In this document: positions 16,372-25,501 of the stretch, piece after piece
How the letters are laid out: each line of letters begins with the position of its first letter
How positions within the stretch are numbered: position 1 is the stretch's first letter
NCBI GenBank assembly: GCA_963828405.1
Contig: CAWHEG010000030.1
Coordinates: 357,538 to 421,537, forward strand
Source: JANMJD01 sp963828405
GTDB lineage: Bacteria > Actinomycetota > Acidimicrobiia > Acidimicrobiales > Ilumatobacteraceae
Reading direction: 5' to 3'
Length of the DNA stretch: 64,000 bases
Program-made: the position numbers and the translations under genes
Notes under the pieces: model-generated
The model's database searches: none
The model's input: the letters and a program-made list of their open reading frames with translations, nothing else
Told to the model about the DNA's origin: nothing

Positions 16372-19300
16372 ATGGTCGTGGCACTCCGCAGGATCGCCGT
16401 CGTCAACCGTGGCGAGGCGGCGATGCGCCTGATCAACGCCGTGCGCGAGCTGCGTGACGAACAGGCGGCCGACATCCGCACGATCGCCCTGCACACCCGG
16501 GCCGAGCGGACGGCGATGTTCGTGCGTGAGGCCGACGAGGCGGTGTGCATCGACGACCGCCGGCCGATCGACGCCGGTAGCCCGTACCTCGACCTCGACG
16601 CACTCGAACGGGCGCTGGTCGCCGCAAGAGCCGATGCCGCCTGGGTCGGCTGGGGGTTCGTCGCCGAGCGTCCCGAGTTCGCCGAACTGTGCGGGCGGCT
16701 CGGCGTGGTCTTCATCGGTCCCCGCCCGGAGGTGATGCGCCGACTCGGTGACAAGATCGAGGCCAAGCTGCTGGCCGAACGCTCCGACGTGCCGGTCGCC
16801 CCGTGGAGCGGCGGGCCGGTGGACTCCCTCGACGATGCCCACCGGCAGGCCGCGACGATCGGGTATCCGCTGATGATCAAGGCCACCGCCGGAGGTGGCG
16901 GCCGCGGCATCCGCAAGGTGAACGATGCCGACGGTCTCGCCGAGGCCTTCGCCAGCGCCCGTGCAGAGGGACTCAAGGCCTTCGGCGACGCCACGGTGTT
17001 CATGGAGCGCGTCGTCGCCGACGCCCGTCACGTCGAGGTCCAGATCATCGGCGACAGCCACGGCACCGTCTGGGCCGTCGGTGTGCGTGACTGCAGCATG
17101 CAGCGCCGCAACCAGAAGGTCATCGAGGAATCGCACTGCATCGCCCTGACCCCCGAGCAGGATGGCGAGCTGCGCGCCGCCGCCGTCCGGTTGGCGCGGG
17201 CCGCCGGATACGAGAACGCCGGCACCGTCGAGTTCCTCTACCGGCCGGCGGCGCGGGAGTTCGCCTTCCTCGAGGTGAACACCCGGCTGCAGGTCGAGCA
17301 TCCGGTGACCGAGCTGACCACCGGGCTCGACCTGGTCAAGCTGCAGATCCACGTGGCCGGGGGCGGCCGCCTCACCGGCGAGCCGCCCCCATCGGGCGGT
17401 TACGCGATCGAGGCCCGCCTCAACGCCGAGGACCCCCAACGGGCGTTCGCCCCGGCGCCGGGCACGATCGAGCTGCTGTCTCTGCCAGTCGGCCCCGGGA
17501 TCCGCGTCGACACCGGCGTCGCCGAAGGCGACGTGATCCCACCCGAGTACGACTCGATGATCGCCAAGATCATCGCCCACGGGCGGGACCGCCCCGAGGC
17601 GCTCTCCCGCCTCACACGTGCGCTGTCGCAGATGACGGTGCTCGTGCGCGGGGGCACGACGAACAAGTCCTTCCTGCTCGACCTCCTCGGCCGCTCCGAG
17701 GTCCGCAGCGGCGCGATCGACACCGCCTGGCTCGATCGTCTCACGGCCGCCGACGGGCACCTGCCCAGCCGTCTGGCCGATGTCGCCCTGGTCGCCGCGG
17801 CGATCGATGCGGGCGACTCGCGGGCCTCGGCCGACCGGGCCACGTTCCTCGGCTGGGCCGGTCGGGGGCGTCCCCAGGCCGAGTCCCGGATCGGCCACGA
17901 GGTCGAGCTGCGCCACGGGGGGGACTCCTACCGCGTGGACGTCCGTCGAGTCCTGCCGACGAGCTACGAGGTGGTGCTCGACGGCGCCACCGCGTTCGTC
18001 GAGGTGGAGCGGCTGGGGCGGGCGCGCAGCCGGCTGACGATCGACGGGACGGCCTTCCAGGTGGTCTCCTCGACGCAGGAGAGCGACCACCTCGTCGAGG
18101 TGGACGGCGTCGCCCACCGGTTCTCCCGCGACGACGCCGGCATCGTGCGGGCGCCGTCCGCCGCACTCGTCGTCGCCGTCCCCGTCGCCGTCGACGACGT
18201 CGTCGAGGTCGGGACGCGCCTCGCCATGGTCGAGGCGATGAAGATGGAGATCGCCATCCACGCCCCGGTGAGCGGACGGATCCGCGAGATCTACGTCACC
18301 CGCAACGTCCAGGTCGTCGCCGGCGCCCCGTTGTTCCGCATCGAGCCGATCGGCGACGGGACGGCCGACGAGGGGGAACGCCAGCGCATCGACCTCACCC
18401 CGCTGTCCGCCGAGCCGTCGGTGTCGGCGGCCGACCTGGTGCGGGCGTCCCTGCTCGGGTTCGACGTGCCGACCTCGCGGGCCCGGAACCTCGTCGACGA
18501 CGGTGCGGTCGACCGATCGCCTGCCGGCGCGCTCGGCATCCTCGACGTCTTCGCCGATCTGTGCGCCCTCGCGCCGGAACGGCAGGACGCCGACAGTGAG
18601 ACGAGAGGCGGTTCGCGGGAGCACCTCAACGCCTATCTGCAGTCGCTCGACGTCGGCCGCGAGGGCATCCCCGACTGGTACCGGGACCGTTTGAAACGGG
18701 CGCTCGCCCACTACGGGGTCACCGGCCTCGAGCCGACGGCACCGCTCGAGGATGCCCTGCTGAGGATCTTCGTCGCCCTGCAGCGACACGCCGAACAGGT
18801 GGCGGTCGTCAATGCGCTGCTGGAACGGCAGCCGACTGCGCCGGGTCTGCGCGAGACCCTCGACCGGCTGATCGAATCGACGCGGCGACGCCACACGGCG
18901 GTCGCCGCGATGTCGAGGGCGGTGCGCTACCGCCTCTTCGACCGCCCGCACATCGACCGCGTCCGCGCCGAGGTCTCGGCCTCGATGAAGCAGCTCGCCG
19001 CCGGGCTCGCCCTGTCGCCGGACGAACGATCCGACGACCTCGAACGCCTCGTGGCGTGCCCACTTCCGCTGATGCCGATCCTCTCCGAGGACGACCTCCT
19101 CGCCGGGACCGGGTCCCCCGGAGCTCTGCTCGAGGTGCTCACCCGGCGGTACTACCGAATCCGCGAGCTCGGACCGGTGCGGCTGGAACGGATCGGCACG
19201 CGTGACGTGTGCCGGGCCGAGTACGGCCGCAACGAGCGCACCGTGCACGTCATCGCCGTGCGCGCCCGGCCCGCCGACCTGACCGGCGCGCTCGACGCGG

Positions 19301-21858
19301 TGGCCTCGGCGGCGGCCACCGTGGACGCCCCGGCGACCGTGGTGGTCGACGTGTACCTGGCACTGGCGGAGACGGGCACGGCCGACGCCGGCGCCCTCGC
19401 CGGCCAGATGGGTGACGTGCTCACCTCGGTCACCCTGCCGAGTTCGGTGAGGCGGGTGGCGTTCATCCCGGCCCGTGCCGGGGCGCCGGCCGCACCGCTG
19501 ACGTTCCGGAGGGCCGGCGAGGGCGGCGTCCGTCCCTATTGGATGGGTTCCAGCCCCGACGGGGCGGAGGGGCCCTTCGATCCGGCGCAGTTCGAGGAGG
19601 ACGTCAAGTTCCGCGGACTGCACCCGATGATCGCCCGCCGCCTGCAGATGTGGCGTCTGGCGAACTTCGACATCCGCCCGCTGCCCGCTTCGGGCGAGGT
19701 CCATCTGTTCGACTGCGTCGCCCGGGGCAACCCGGCCGACGAACGGTTGATCGCCCTGGCCGAGGTCCGCGACGTGACCCCGGTGCTCGACGACGCCGGC
19801 TCGGTGGTCGCCCTTCCCGAGGTCGAGCACGTGCTCGTCGGCTGTCTCGACGCGATCCGCCAGGCCCGCACCGAGACCGCGTCGCTGCGCGAGCTGGAGT
19901 GGAACCGCATCATGCTCTACGTCTGGCCGATCGTCGACCTGCCGCCCGAGGAGCTCGACGCCGTCGCCAAGCGGCTGGCTCCGCTGACCGAGGCGCTGGG
20001 GCTGGAGCAGGTCGTCGTGAGCGCCCGGTTCGCCGTGGCCGGCTCGGACGAACCCGTCGAGGCAGTCATGCGCATCGGCTACGAACCGGGTCGAGGAGTC
20101 AGCGTCCGCGTCGGCGAGCCGTCCACCGAACCGATGCAGCCGCTCGACGACTACCGCCGGAAGTTGATCCAGACGCGCCGGCGGGGCCTCACCTACCCGT
20201 ACGAGCTCGTGCCGATGCTGCGGGGCGACGACGGCACGTTCGTCGAGCACGACCTCGACGGCGATGGCCGTCTCCTCCCCGTCGAGCGCGCTCCCGGCTT
20301 GAACCGCTCCGGTGTCGTGATCGGGGTCGTGTCGACACCGACGGACCGTCATCCCGACGGCGTCACCCGCGTCGCCGTCCTCGGCGACCCCACCCGGGCG
20401 ATGGGGTCGATCACCGAGGCCGAATGCCGGCGCCTGATCGCCGCCGTCGATCTCGCCGAACGGATGCAGGTGCCGATCGAATGGTTCGCCCTCTCGGCCG
20501 GCGCCAAGATCGCCATGGACTCGGGCAGCGAGAACCTCGACTGGGTGGCCCGCGTGCTGCGGCGCCTCGTCGAGCACACCCAGCGGGGCGGGGAGGTCAA
20601 CATCGTCGTGGCCGGCATCAACGTCGGCGCCCAGCCCTACTGGAACGCCGAGGCGACGATGTTGATGCACACCAAGGGGATCCTGGTGATGACCCCGGAC
20701 AGCGCGATGGTGCTCACCGGGAAACAGGCGATCGACTACTCCGGCGGGGTGTCGGCCGAGGACAACTTCGGCATCGGCGGCTACCAGCGGATCATGGGGC
20801 CCAACGGCGAGGCCCAGTACTGGGCGCCGAGCCTCTCGGCGGCGTGCGAGCTGCTCTTCCGCCACTACGCGCTCACCTACCGGTCGCCGGGCGAGCGTTG
20901 GCCGCGCCGCGCCCCGACGACCGATCCGTCCGACCGCGATGTGCGCAGCGAGTCGCACGACGTCGAGGGCGTCGACTTCACGACGGTCGGGGACATCTTC
21001 TCGGCGACCGCCAATCCCGACCGCAAGAAGCCCTTCGACATCCGCACCCTGATGGGTGCCGTGATCGACCACGACCACGAGCCGCTGGAACGGTGGCCGG
21101 AGATGGCCGACGCCGAGATGGCCGTGGTGTACGACGCCCGGCTCGCCGGTCTGGCGGTGACGATGATCGGGATGGAATCGCGCCCGCTGCCCCGCCACGG
21201 GGTGACGCCGGCCGACGGTCCGGCGCAGTGGTCGGCGGGCACGCTGTTCCCGCTCTCCTCGAAGAAGGTGGCCCGGGCGATCAATGCGGCCAGCGGTTGC
21301 CGTCCCGTGGTGATGCTCGCCAACCTCTCCGGGTTCGACGGTTCGCCCGAATCGCTGCGCCGCCTGCAGCTCGAGTACGGGGCCGAGATCGGCCGGGCGA
21401 TCGTCAACTTCGACGGTCCGTTCGTGTTGTGCGTCGTCTCCCGCTACCACGGTGGAGCGTTCGTCGTGTTCTCGGCCACGCTCAACGACGAGATGGAGGT
21501 GCTCGCCGTCGAGGGCTCGTTCGCCTCGGTGATCGGCGGCGCCCCGGCGGCCGCCGTGGTGTTCACCCGCGAGGTCGACCAGCGTGCCCGGGCCGACGAG
21601 CGGGTGCAGCGGTTGCGCTCGGCGGTCGCCGCCGCCCCACCCGATCGGGCCGGGCACCTCGAGGCCGAGTTCGACGTCGTCTGGGAGACGGTCCGCACCG
21701 AGAAGCTGGGCGAGGTCGCCGCCGAGTTCGATGCGGTGCACAGCGTCGAACGGGCGCAGGCGGTCGGCTCGGTCCACCGCATCATCGCCGCCGCCGACCT
21801 GCGTCCGGAGCTGATCGCCGCCGTCGAGCGCGGCATGGGGCGAACCGACTCACGCTGA
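16372..21858 (+). CDS. Single-chain biotin-dependent acyl-CoA carboxylase (BC-BCCP-central-CT)
   Basis: About 1828 residues. Biotin carboxylase occupies 1-450 (IAVVNRGEAAMRL, then an ATP-grasp with KATAGGGGRGIRKV and LEVNTRLQVEHPVTE). A biotinyl domain follows with VEAMKMEI, biotinyl Lys about 624. Residues about 680-1300 resemble the central region of eukaryotic ACC (LLGFDVP, then RRLQMWRLANFDIRPLP). The carboxyltransferase spans about 1310-1828 (RVAVLGDPTRAMGSI, GGVSAEDNFGIGGYQRIMG, SGFDGSPES). It would carboxylate an acyl-CoA using ATP and bicarbonate. ATG 16372 has AAGG 8 nt upstream; GTG 16363 is an alternative. Confidence 0.92.
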   Translation: MVVALRRIAVVNRGEAAMRLINAVRELRDEQAADIRTIALHTRAERTAMFVREADEAVCIDDRRPIDAGSPYLDLDALERALVAARADAAWVGWGFVAERPEFAELCGRLGVVFIGPRPEVMRRLGDKIEAKLLAERSDVPVAPWSGGPVDSLDDAHRQAATIGYPLMIKATAGGGGRGIRKVNDADGLAEAFASARAEGLKAFGDATVFMERVVADARHVEVQIIGDSHGTVWAVGVRDCSMQRRNQKVIEESHCIALTPEQDGELRAAAVRLARAAGYENAGTVEFLYRPAAREFAFLEVNTRLQVEHPVTELTTGLDLVKLQIHVAGGGRLTGEPPPSGGYAIEARLNAEDPQRAFAPAPGTIELLSLPVGPGIRVDTGVAEGDVIPPEYDSMIAKIIAHGRDRPEALSRLTRALSQMTVLVRGGTTNKSFLLDLLGRSEVRSGAIDTAWLDRLTAADGHLPSRLADVALVAAAIDAGDSRASADRATFLGWAGRGRPQAESRIGHEVELRHGGDSYRVDVRRVLPTSYEVVLDGATAFVEVERLGRARSRLTIDGTAFQVVSSTQESDHLVEVDGVAHRFSRDDAGIVRAPSAALVVAVPVAVDDVVEVGTRLAMVEAMKMEIAIHAPVSGRIREIYVTRNVQVVAGAPLFRIEPIGDGTADEGERQRIDLTPLSAEPSVSAADLVRASLLGFDVPTSRARNLVDDGAVDRSPAGALGILDVFADLCALAPERQDADSETRGGSREHLNAYLQSLDVGREGIPDWYRDRLKRALAHYGVTGLEPTAPLEDALLRIFVALQRHAEQVAVVNALLERQPTAPGLRETLDRLIESTRRRHTAVAAMSRAVRYRLFDRPHIDRVRAEVSASMKQLAAGLALSPDERSDDLERLVACPLPLMPILSEDDLLAGTGSPGALLEVLTRRYYRIRELGPVRLERIGTRDVCRAEYGRNERTVHVIAVRARPADLTGALDAVASAAATVDAPATVVVDVYLALAETGTADAGALAGQMGDVLTSVTLPSSVRRVAFIPARAGAPAAPLTFRRAGEGGVRPYWMGSSPDGAEGPFDPAQFEEDVKFRGLHPMIARRLQMWRLANFDIRPLPASGEVHLFDCVARGNPADERLIALAEVRDVTPVLDDAGSVVALPEVEHVLVGCLDAIRQARTETASLRELEWNRIMLYVWPIVDLPPEELDAVAKRLAPLTEALGLEQVVVSARFAVAGSDEPVEAVMRIGYEPGRGVSVRVGEPSTEPMQPLDDYRRKLIQTRRRGLTYPYELVPMLRGDDGTFVEHDLDGDGRLLPVERAPGLNRSGVVIGVVSTPTDRHPDGVTRVAVLGDPTRAMGSITEAECRRLIAAVDLAERMQVPIEWFALSAGAKIAMDSGSENLDWVARVLRRLVEHTQRGGEVNIVVAGINVGAQPYWNAEATMLMHTKGILVMTPDSAMVLTGKQAIDYSGGVSAEDNFGIGGYQRIMGPNGEAQYWAPSLSAACELLFRHYALTYRSPGERWPRRAPTTDPSDRDVRSESHDVEGVDFTTVGDIFSATANPDRKKPFDIRTLMGAVIDHDHEPLERWPEMADAEMAVVYDARLAGLAVTMIGMESRPLPRHGVTPADGPAQWSAGTLFPLSSKKVARAINAASGCRPVVMLANLSGFDGSPESLRRLQLEYGAEIGRAIVNFDGPFVLCVVSRYHGGAFVVFSATLNDEMEVLAVEGSFASVIGGAPAAAVVFTREVDQRARADERVQRLRSAVAAAPPDRAGHLEAEFDVVWETVRTEKLGEVAAEFDAVHSVERAQAVGSVHRIIAAADLRPELIAAVERGMGRTDSR

Positions 21859-21929
21859 TCCCGGCAGTCGTCCGCGACGTGACCTTCGGCTCTGGTCGCC
21901 CCGCCGGCCCGGCGCGACGGTCGTGCCCG

Positions 21930-22541
21930 ATGCGGTTGCTCATCGCGCTCAGGTCGCTCGGCTCGGCACTGCTCGTCGCCGCGGTCACGGTGCTGTCCCT
22001 CCAGGTGCACGTCGGCGGGTCCGGGCAGTCGGGCCGATCCTGCGGGTCCTCCCTGGACGTGATCACCGATCGGGCCGGCTGGGAGGTCTGGTACGCCCAG
22101 GACGTCGTCGACGCCGCCGCAGGGTCGCCGGTCGCACTCGTACGCACCCTCCGCTGCCCGGATGCGGTCAACGGCCGTACGGTCGCCGCCGGCGCGCTCG
22201 GGGCCGCCGGAGCCGGGGCACTCGTCGCCGGCGCCATGCTGCGCCGTTCCCCGGCCGGCTCGCCGCGTCCCGCGGGCGGCGGGGCGGTCCGGCGGCTGCG
22301 CAGGCTCGGCGCGGCGACCACGATGGTCGGAGCGTTCCTCGTGGCCGGGGGTCTGTCGGCGCTCGCCGTGCTGCTCGCCGACCGCGAGTCGACCATCTTC
22401 ATCTTCGTTCGCCGACCACTGGTGGCGGCGATCGGAGCGGTCGTGCTCGCACCCGTTGTCGCGCTCCTCGTCGGTGGACGGGCGATCTCCATCCTGGCCA
22501 CGACGCTGCAGAAGCGGGAGATCTCCGATGAGGCGGCGTGA
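21930..22541 (+). CDS. Membrane protein of unknown function
   Basis: A 203-residue protein with a signal-like first helix (LLIALRSLGSALLVAAVTVL), an extracytoplasmic loop with two Cys (SGRSCGSS and TLRCPDA, about residues 37 and 75), and three further hydrophobic helices. No family is recognised. The loop Cys pair could form a disulphide. Its 3' end overlaps the start of the SagB-like gene by 14 bp, suggesting co-translation. Confidence 0.7.
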   Translation: MRLLIALRSLGSALLVAAVTVLSLQVHVGGSGQSGRSCGSSLDVITDRAGWEVWYAQDVVDAAAGSPVALVRTLRCPDAVNGRTVAAGALGAAGAGALVAGAMLRRSPAGSPRPAGGGAVRRLRRLGAATTMVGAFLVAGGLSALAVLLADRESTIFIFVRRPLVAAIGAVVLAPVVALLVGGRAISILATTLQKREISDEAA

Positions 22542-23232
22542 CCTGTGGCCGGTGGTCGTCGCCCTGGCGCTCGCCGCCGGAGGCCCCGGATGCGCGAGCC
22601 AGGCGCCCGCCACGGTCCGCGCGGGAGAAGCCTCGTTCACCGCCACCATCGAGCTCCCGCCGCCCGTCACCGATGGTGGGATGTCGCTCGAGGAGGCGCT
22701 GCAGCGACGTCGATCGACGTACGAGTTCGCCCCGGGCCCGCTCCCGCTCGCCGAGATCGGCCAGCTGTTCTGGGCCGCGCAGGGGATCACCGGCCCGGAC
22801 GGCAAGCGCTCTGCCCCTTCGGCAGGTGCGCTCTACCCCCTCGAGGTCTTCGCCCTGACCGACGACGTCGTGCTCCACTACATCCCCGAGGGTCACCGGG
22901 CGGCCTCGCGCCCGGCGCGGCCGTGGAGGGACGAGCTGCGCCGCGCCTCGTTCGGGCAGGAGGTCGTCGCCCGTTCGCCGGCGGTCATCGTCATGGCCGC
23001 CGTCCCGGCCCGGACGGAGGCCAAGTACGGGTCGCTCGCCACGGACTTCGTGCAGCGCGAGGCGGGGCACGCCACCGAGAACCTGCTCCTCCAAGCCACC
23101 GCCCGGCGGATCGCCGCCGTCTCCGTCGGCGGTATCGAATCGGCGGCGGTCGCCCGGATCCTCGCCCTTCCCCCCGGGATGATCGTGGTCTACGTCATCC
23201 CGGTCGGCTACGAGGTCGACCGGGACGGCTGA
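22528..23232 (+). CDS. SagB/ThcOx-type nitroreductase-fold dehydrogenase, probable lipoprotein
   Basis: A 234-residue protein. The N-terminus has a signal-like helix ending AAGGPGCAS, compatible with lipid attachment. The remainder shows the nitroreductase fold of SagB-type proteins: LEEALQRRRSTYEF, LPLAEIGQLFWAAQGIT, SAPSAGALYPLEVF and a final GHATENLLLQATARRIAAVSVGG. Relatives are FMN dehydrogenases, some acting on azoline peptides; no precursor peptide or cyclodehydratase is visible, so a stand-alone redox role is more likely. Export of this fold is unusual. Confidence 0.8.
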   Translation: MRRRDLWPVVVALALAAGGPGCASQAPATVRAGEASFTATIELPPPVTDGGMSLEEALQRRRSTYEFAPGPLPLAEIGQLFWAAQGITGPDGKRSAPSAGALYPLEVFALTDDVVLHYIPEGHRAASRPARPWRDELRRASFGQEVVARSPAVIVMAAVPARTEAKYGSLATDFVQREAGHATENLLLQATARRIAAVSVGGIESAAVARILALPPGMIVVYVIPVGYEVDRDG

Positions 23233-23254
23233 CCGCCCCGTGGCAGGGCATTGG

Positions 23255-23267
23255 TAACGTCGCAGTC
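23255..23267 (+). promoter_or_regulatory. Leaderless -10 element of the cyclase gene
   Basis: TAACGT at 23255-23260, 7 nt, then ATG 23268; no Shine-Dalgarno sequence is present. Confidence 0.45.
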
Positions 23268-24122
23268 ATGGCTCGCCTCGATCCGAGGGAACGCGCTGGT
23301 CTTCCCGACCGTGCGTTCGCCTACATCGACTCCCATGGCGTGCGACGGCTGCCGATCCACGACGCCGCCCACGTCCGCAACGCCCTCGCCCGTTTCGGCC
23401 AGGTCGAGTTCGAGGACGAGGAGGCCCGCGAGCGTGCCCGCATGCGCCTGCTCAAGGCGGCCAAGAAGCACAGGATCGTGCCGGTCGGGTTCATCGCCGG
23501 CCAGCTGCAGTCGGAGCGTGCCCTCCGTCGGATCGAGGACCAGCCGGTTCGGCTGCCGTCGGGATTCGTGACGATGCTGATGACCGACATCGAGGGCTCC
23601 ACGGCGCTCGTCCAGCGCCTCGGGGGGCGCTACGAGGCATTGATCGACGATGTGTGGACGATCATGCGCCGGAGCGTCGCCGGCGCCGGAGGCCACGAGG
23701 TGGAAGCTCGTGCCGACGAGTTCTTCGCCGCCTTCGAGTGCCCCAGGTCGGCCGTCGACGCCGCGCTGACGGCGCAGGGTGCATTCCTCGGCCGCTCGTG
23801 GCCCGACGAGCTCGACGTGCGCGTACGGATGGGGATCCACAGCGGCTACCCGACGTCGACGGAGACCAACTACATCGGCATGGACGTCCACACGGCAGCG
23901 CGCATCTGTGCGGCCGGCCATGGCCGCCAGGTCGTCGTGTCGGGCAACACCCGGGAGGCCGTCAAGGCATCGGCGCCCGAAGGCGTGCGGTTTCGAGCGC
24001 TGGGCTCCTACCGCCTGCGCGGCATTCCCGAACAGGTGCCGCTGTACCAGCTGATGGCGAAGGGACTGCCGACGCGCTTCCCCCGGCTCCGGGCATCCGA
24101 GGGCGGCGGGATCCTCAGGTGA
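23268..24122 (+). CDS. Class III adenylate/guanylate cyclase with N-terminal DUF6582-like module
   Basis: A 284-residue protein. Residues 1-75 (FAYIDSHGVRRLPIHDAAHVRNALARF, a charged helix, then KKHRIVPVGF) resemble a small module found in actinobacterial proteins, sometimes before cyclase domains. Residues about 100-270 are a class III catalytic domain: FVTMLMTDIEGST supplies the first metal Asp, EARADEFFAAF the second, and MGIHSGYPTSTETNYIGMDVHTAARIC the substrate region. It would make cAMP or cGMP as a homodimer. The GDE/GDG turn reads ADE, a mild deviation. A leaderless start is likely. Confidence 0.88.
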   Translation: MARLDPRERAGLPDRAFAYIDSHGVRRLPIHDAAHVRNALARFGQVEFEDEEARERARMRLLKAAKKHRIVPVGFIAGQLQSERALRRIEDQPVRLPSGFVTMLMTDIEGSTALVQRLGGRYEALIDDVWTIMRRSVAGAGGHEVEARADEFFAAFECPRSAVDAALTAQGAFLGRSWPDELDVRVRMGIHSGYPTSTETNYIGMDVHTAARICAAGHGRQVVVSGNTREAVKASAPEGVRFRALGSYRLRGIPEQVPLYQLMAKGLPTRFPRLRASEGGGILR

Positions 24123-24606
24123 TGCCCGGGGACGTCTGGGGAGCGCGCATCGTGCGCTTGTCGACGACGAACCGGCGACCCGTGATCTCGTGGGGCGTGA
24201 TCCTGACGACGCGGAGCTTCGGGGACGTGTGCCATGGGAACAACGGGAGGTCCTCGGCGGCGAACAGCTCGTACATCTCCTCGATCTCGGTGGCGTCCCC
24301 CTTGACGACCACGCTCCACGCCTCGCCCTGCGCCGCGTCGTAGCCGTCGACCTCGAAGGCGACGCTGCGCCCGAGCACCGCGGCGGCGAGCTTGGTGCCC
24401 TCGGCGGTGCGGAACACGATGGTGCCCCGATCGACGACGAAGTTGACCGGGAACACGTCGGGCCGGTTCATGATCGCGATGGCGAGCCTCCCCACCTCGC
24501 AGTCTTCGAGCAGGGCCAGGCATTCGCTCTCGGAGAGGATCTGCATCGGTGTCCACGGAGTTGCGCTCACAGGCGAAGTGTGCGGGCGGGCGGGACGTTG
24601 CGCCAT
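24115..24606 (-). CDS. Pyridoxamine 5'-phosphate oxidase-like flavin-fold protein
   Basis: A 163-residue split-barrel protein: LSESECLALLEDCEVGRLAIA, PDVFPVNFVVDRGTIVFRTAEGTKL and WSVVVKGDATEIEE are typical of the PNPOx-like/NimA group, which bind FMN or F420. Function in this subgroup is often unknown; some reduce nitro compounds. ATG 24606 is used; ATG 24546 would give a shorter protein starting at MQILSES, where similarity begins. Its 3' end overlaps the cyclase gene tail-to-tail by 8 bp. Confidence 0.85.
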   Translation of the reverse strand: MAQRPARPHTSPVSATPWTPMQILSESECLALLEDCEVGRLAIAIMNRPDVFPVNFVVDRGTIVFRTAEGTKLAAAVLGRSVAFEVDGYDAAQGEAWSVVVKGDATEIEEMYELFAAEDLPLFPWHTSPKLRVVRITPHEITGRRFVVDKRTMRAPQTSPGIT

Positions 24607-24727
24607 GGTCGAAAGTCCCTTGTCGGGTCCGGCCCCCACCGACACGGCCACCCGCGGAGCCGCCTGCGGGGTGGATTCTGACGTTCGGCCCTAGACGCAC
24701 CACGCTTCGGGCTGCGATGGTCGGTGC

Positions 24728-25495
24728 GTGGAAGCTGTCAGCGGGGTCCGGATTCCGCATCCGGGCCATCGACCTGATGCTGCTACGACGATCCTGCTCC
24801 GCGGCGTGTCACGGCGGTACCAGGTCGGAGCGACGACCGTGAGCGCGCTCCGCGACGTCGATCTGGAGATCGATGCCGGTGAGTTCGCCGTCGTGCTCGG
24901 CCCGTCGGGGAGCGGTAAGACCACGCTGCTGAACATCATCGGCGCGCTCGACGCGGCCACCAGCGGCCAGGTGACCATCGCCGGTCGGGACATCACCGGT
25001 GCCGATCGATCGCAGCTGTTCCGCGTTCGCCGCGAGATCGTCTCGTTCATCTTCCAGAGCTTCAACCTCTTCCCGACGCTCACGGCGTTGGAGAACGTGC
25101 AGTGCGGTGTCGAGATCACCCGCAAGGCGAGGGATGCCCGCTCCCGCGCCGTCGAGGTGCTGGGGCAGGTCGGGCTCGCCGACCGCCTGGACCACTTCCC
25201 GAGCGAGTTGTCCGGCGGCGAACAGCAGCGGGTGGCGATCGCCCGTGCCCTGGCGACCGGCAACCCGTTGCTGCTCGCCGACGAGCCCACCGGCGATCTC
25301 GACTTCCGCACCGGTGTCCAGATCCTCGAACTGCTCCGCGCCCAGGCCGACGCCGGTCACACCGTGATCGTCGTGACCCACAACCGCGAGATCTCCCGCA
25401 TCGCCGACCGGGTGATCGAGCTGGGCAGCGGTGAAGTGGTCAGCGACGGCCCACCGGCAGGCGGCAGGGCCGAGATCGCATCGCTGCGCTGGTGA
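24728..25495 (+). CDS. ABC transporter ATP-binding protein (MacB/LolD-like)
   Basis: A 255-residue ATPase. Walker A is GPSGSGKTT (about 57-65), the Q-loop FIFQSFNLF, the signature LSGGEQQR, Walker B LLLADEPTGDLD, and the switch His VTHNRE. This pattern belongs to the MacB/LolD/FtsE group, which drives FtsX-like permeases without a classical transport path. GTG 24728 is used; the first 22 residues are outside the conserved fold, so a later start is possible. The permease begins 6 bp after the stop. Confidence 0.93.
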   Translation: MEAVSGVRIPHPGHRPDAATTILLRGVSRRYQVGATTVSALRDVDLEIDAGEFAVVLGPSGSGKTTLLNIIGALDAATSGQVTIAGRDITGADRSQLFRVRREIVSFIFQSFNLFPTLTALENVQCGVEITRKARDARSRAVEVLGQVGLADRLDHFPSELSGGEQQRVAIARALATGNPLLLADEPTGDLDFRTGVQILELLRAQADAGHTVIVVTHNREISRIADRVIELGSGEVVSDGPPAGGRAEIASLRW

Positions 25496-25501
25496 CACGC
25501 C

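Noticed and set aside
16234..21777. Very long open frame on the minus strand opposite the carboxylase
   Set aside because: Composition is a GC-rich codon shadow (His/Arg/Asp-rich, no domains) of the real plus-strand gene.
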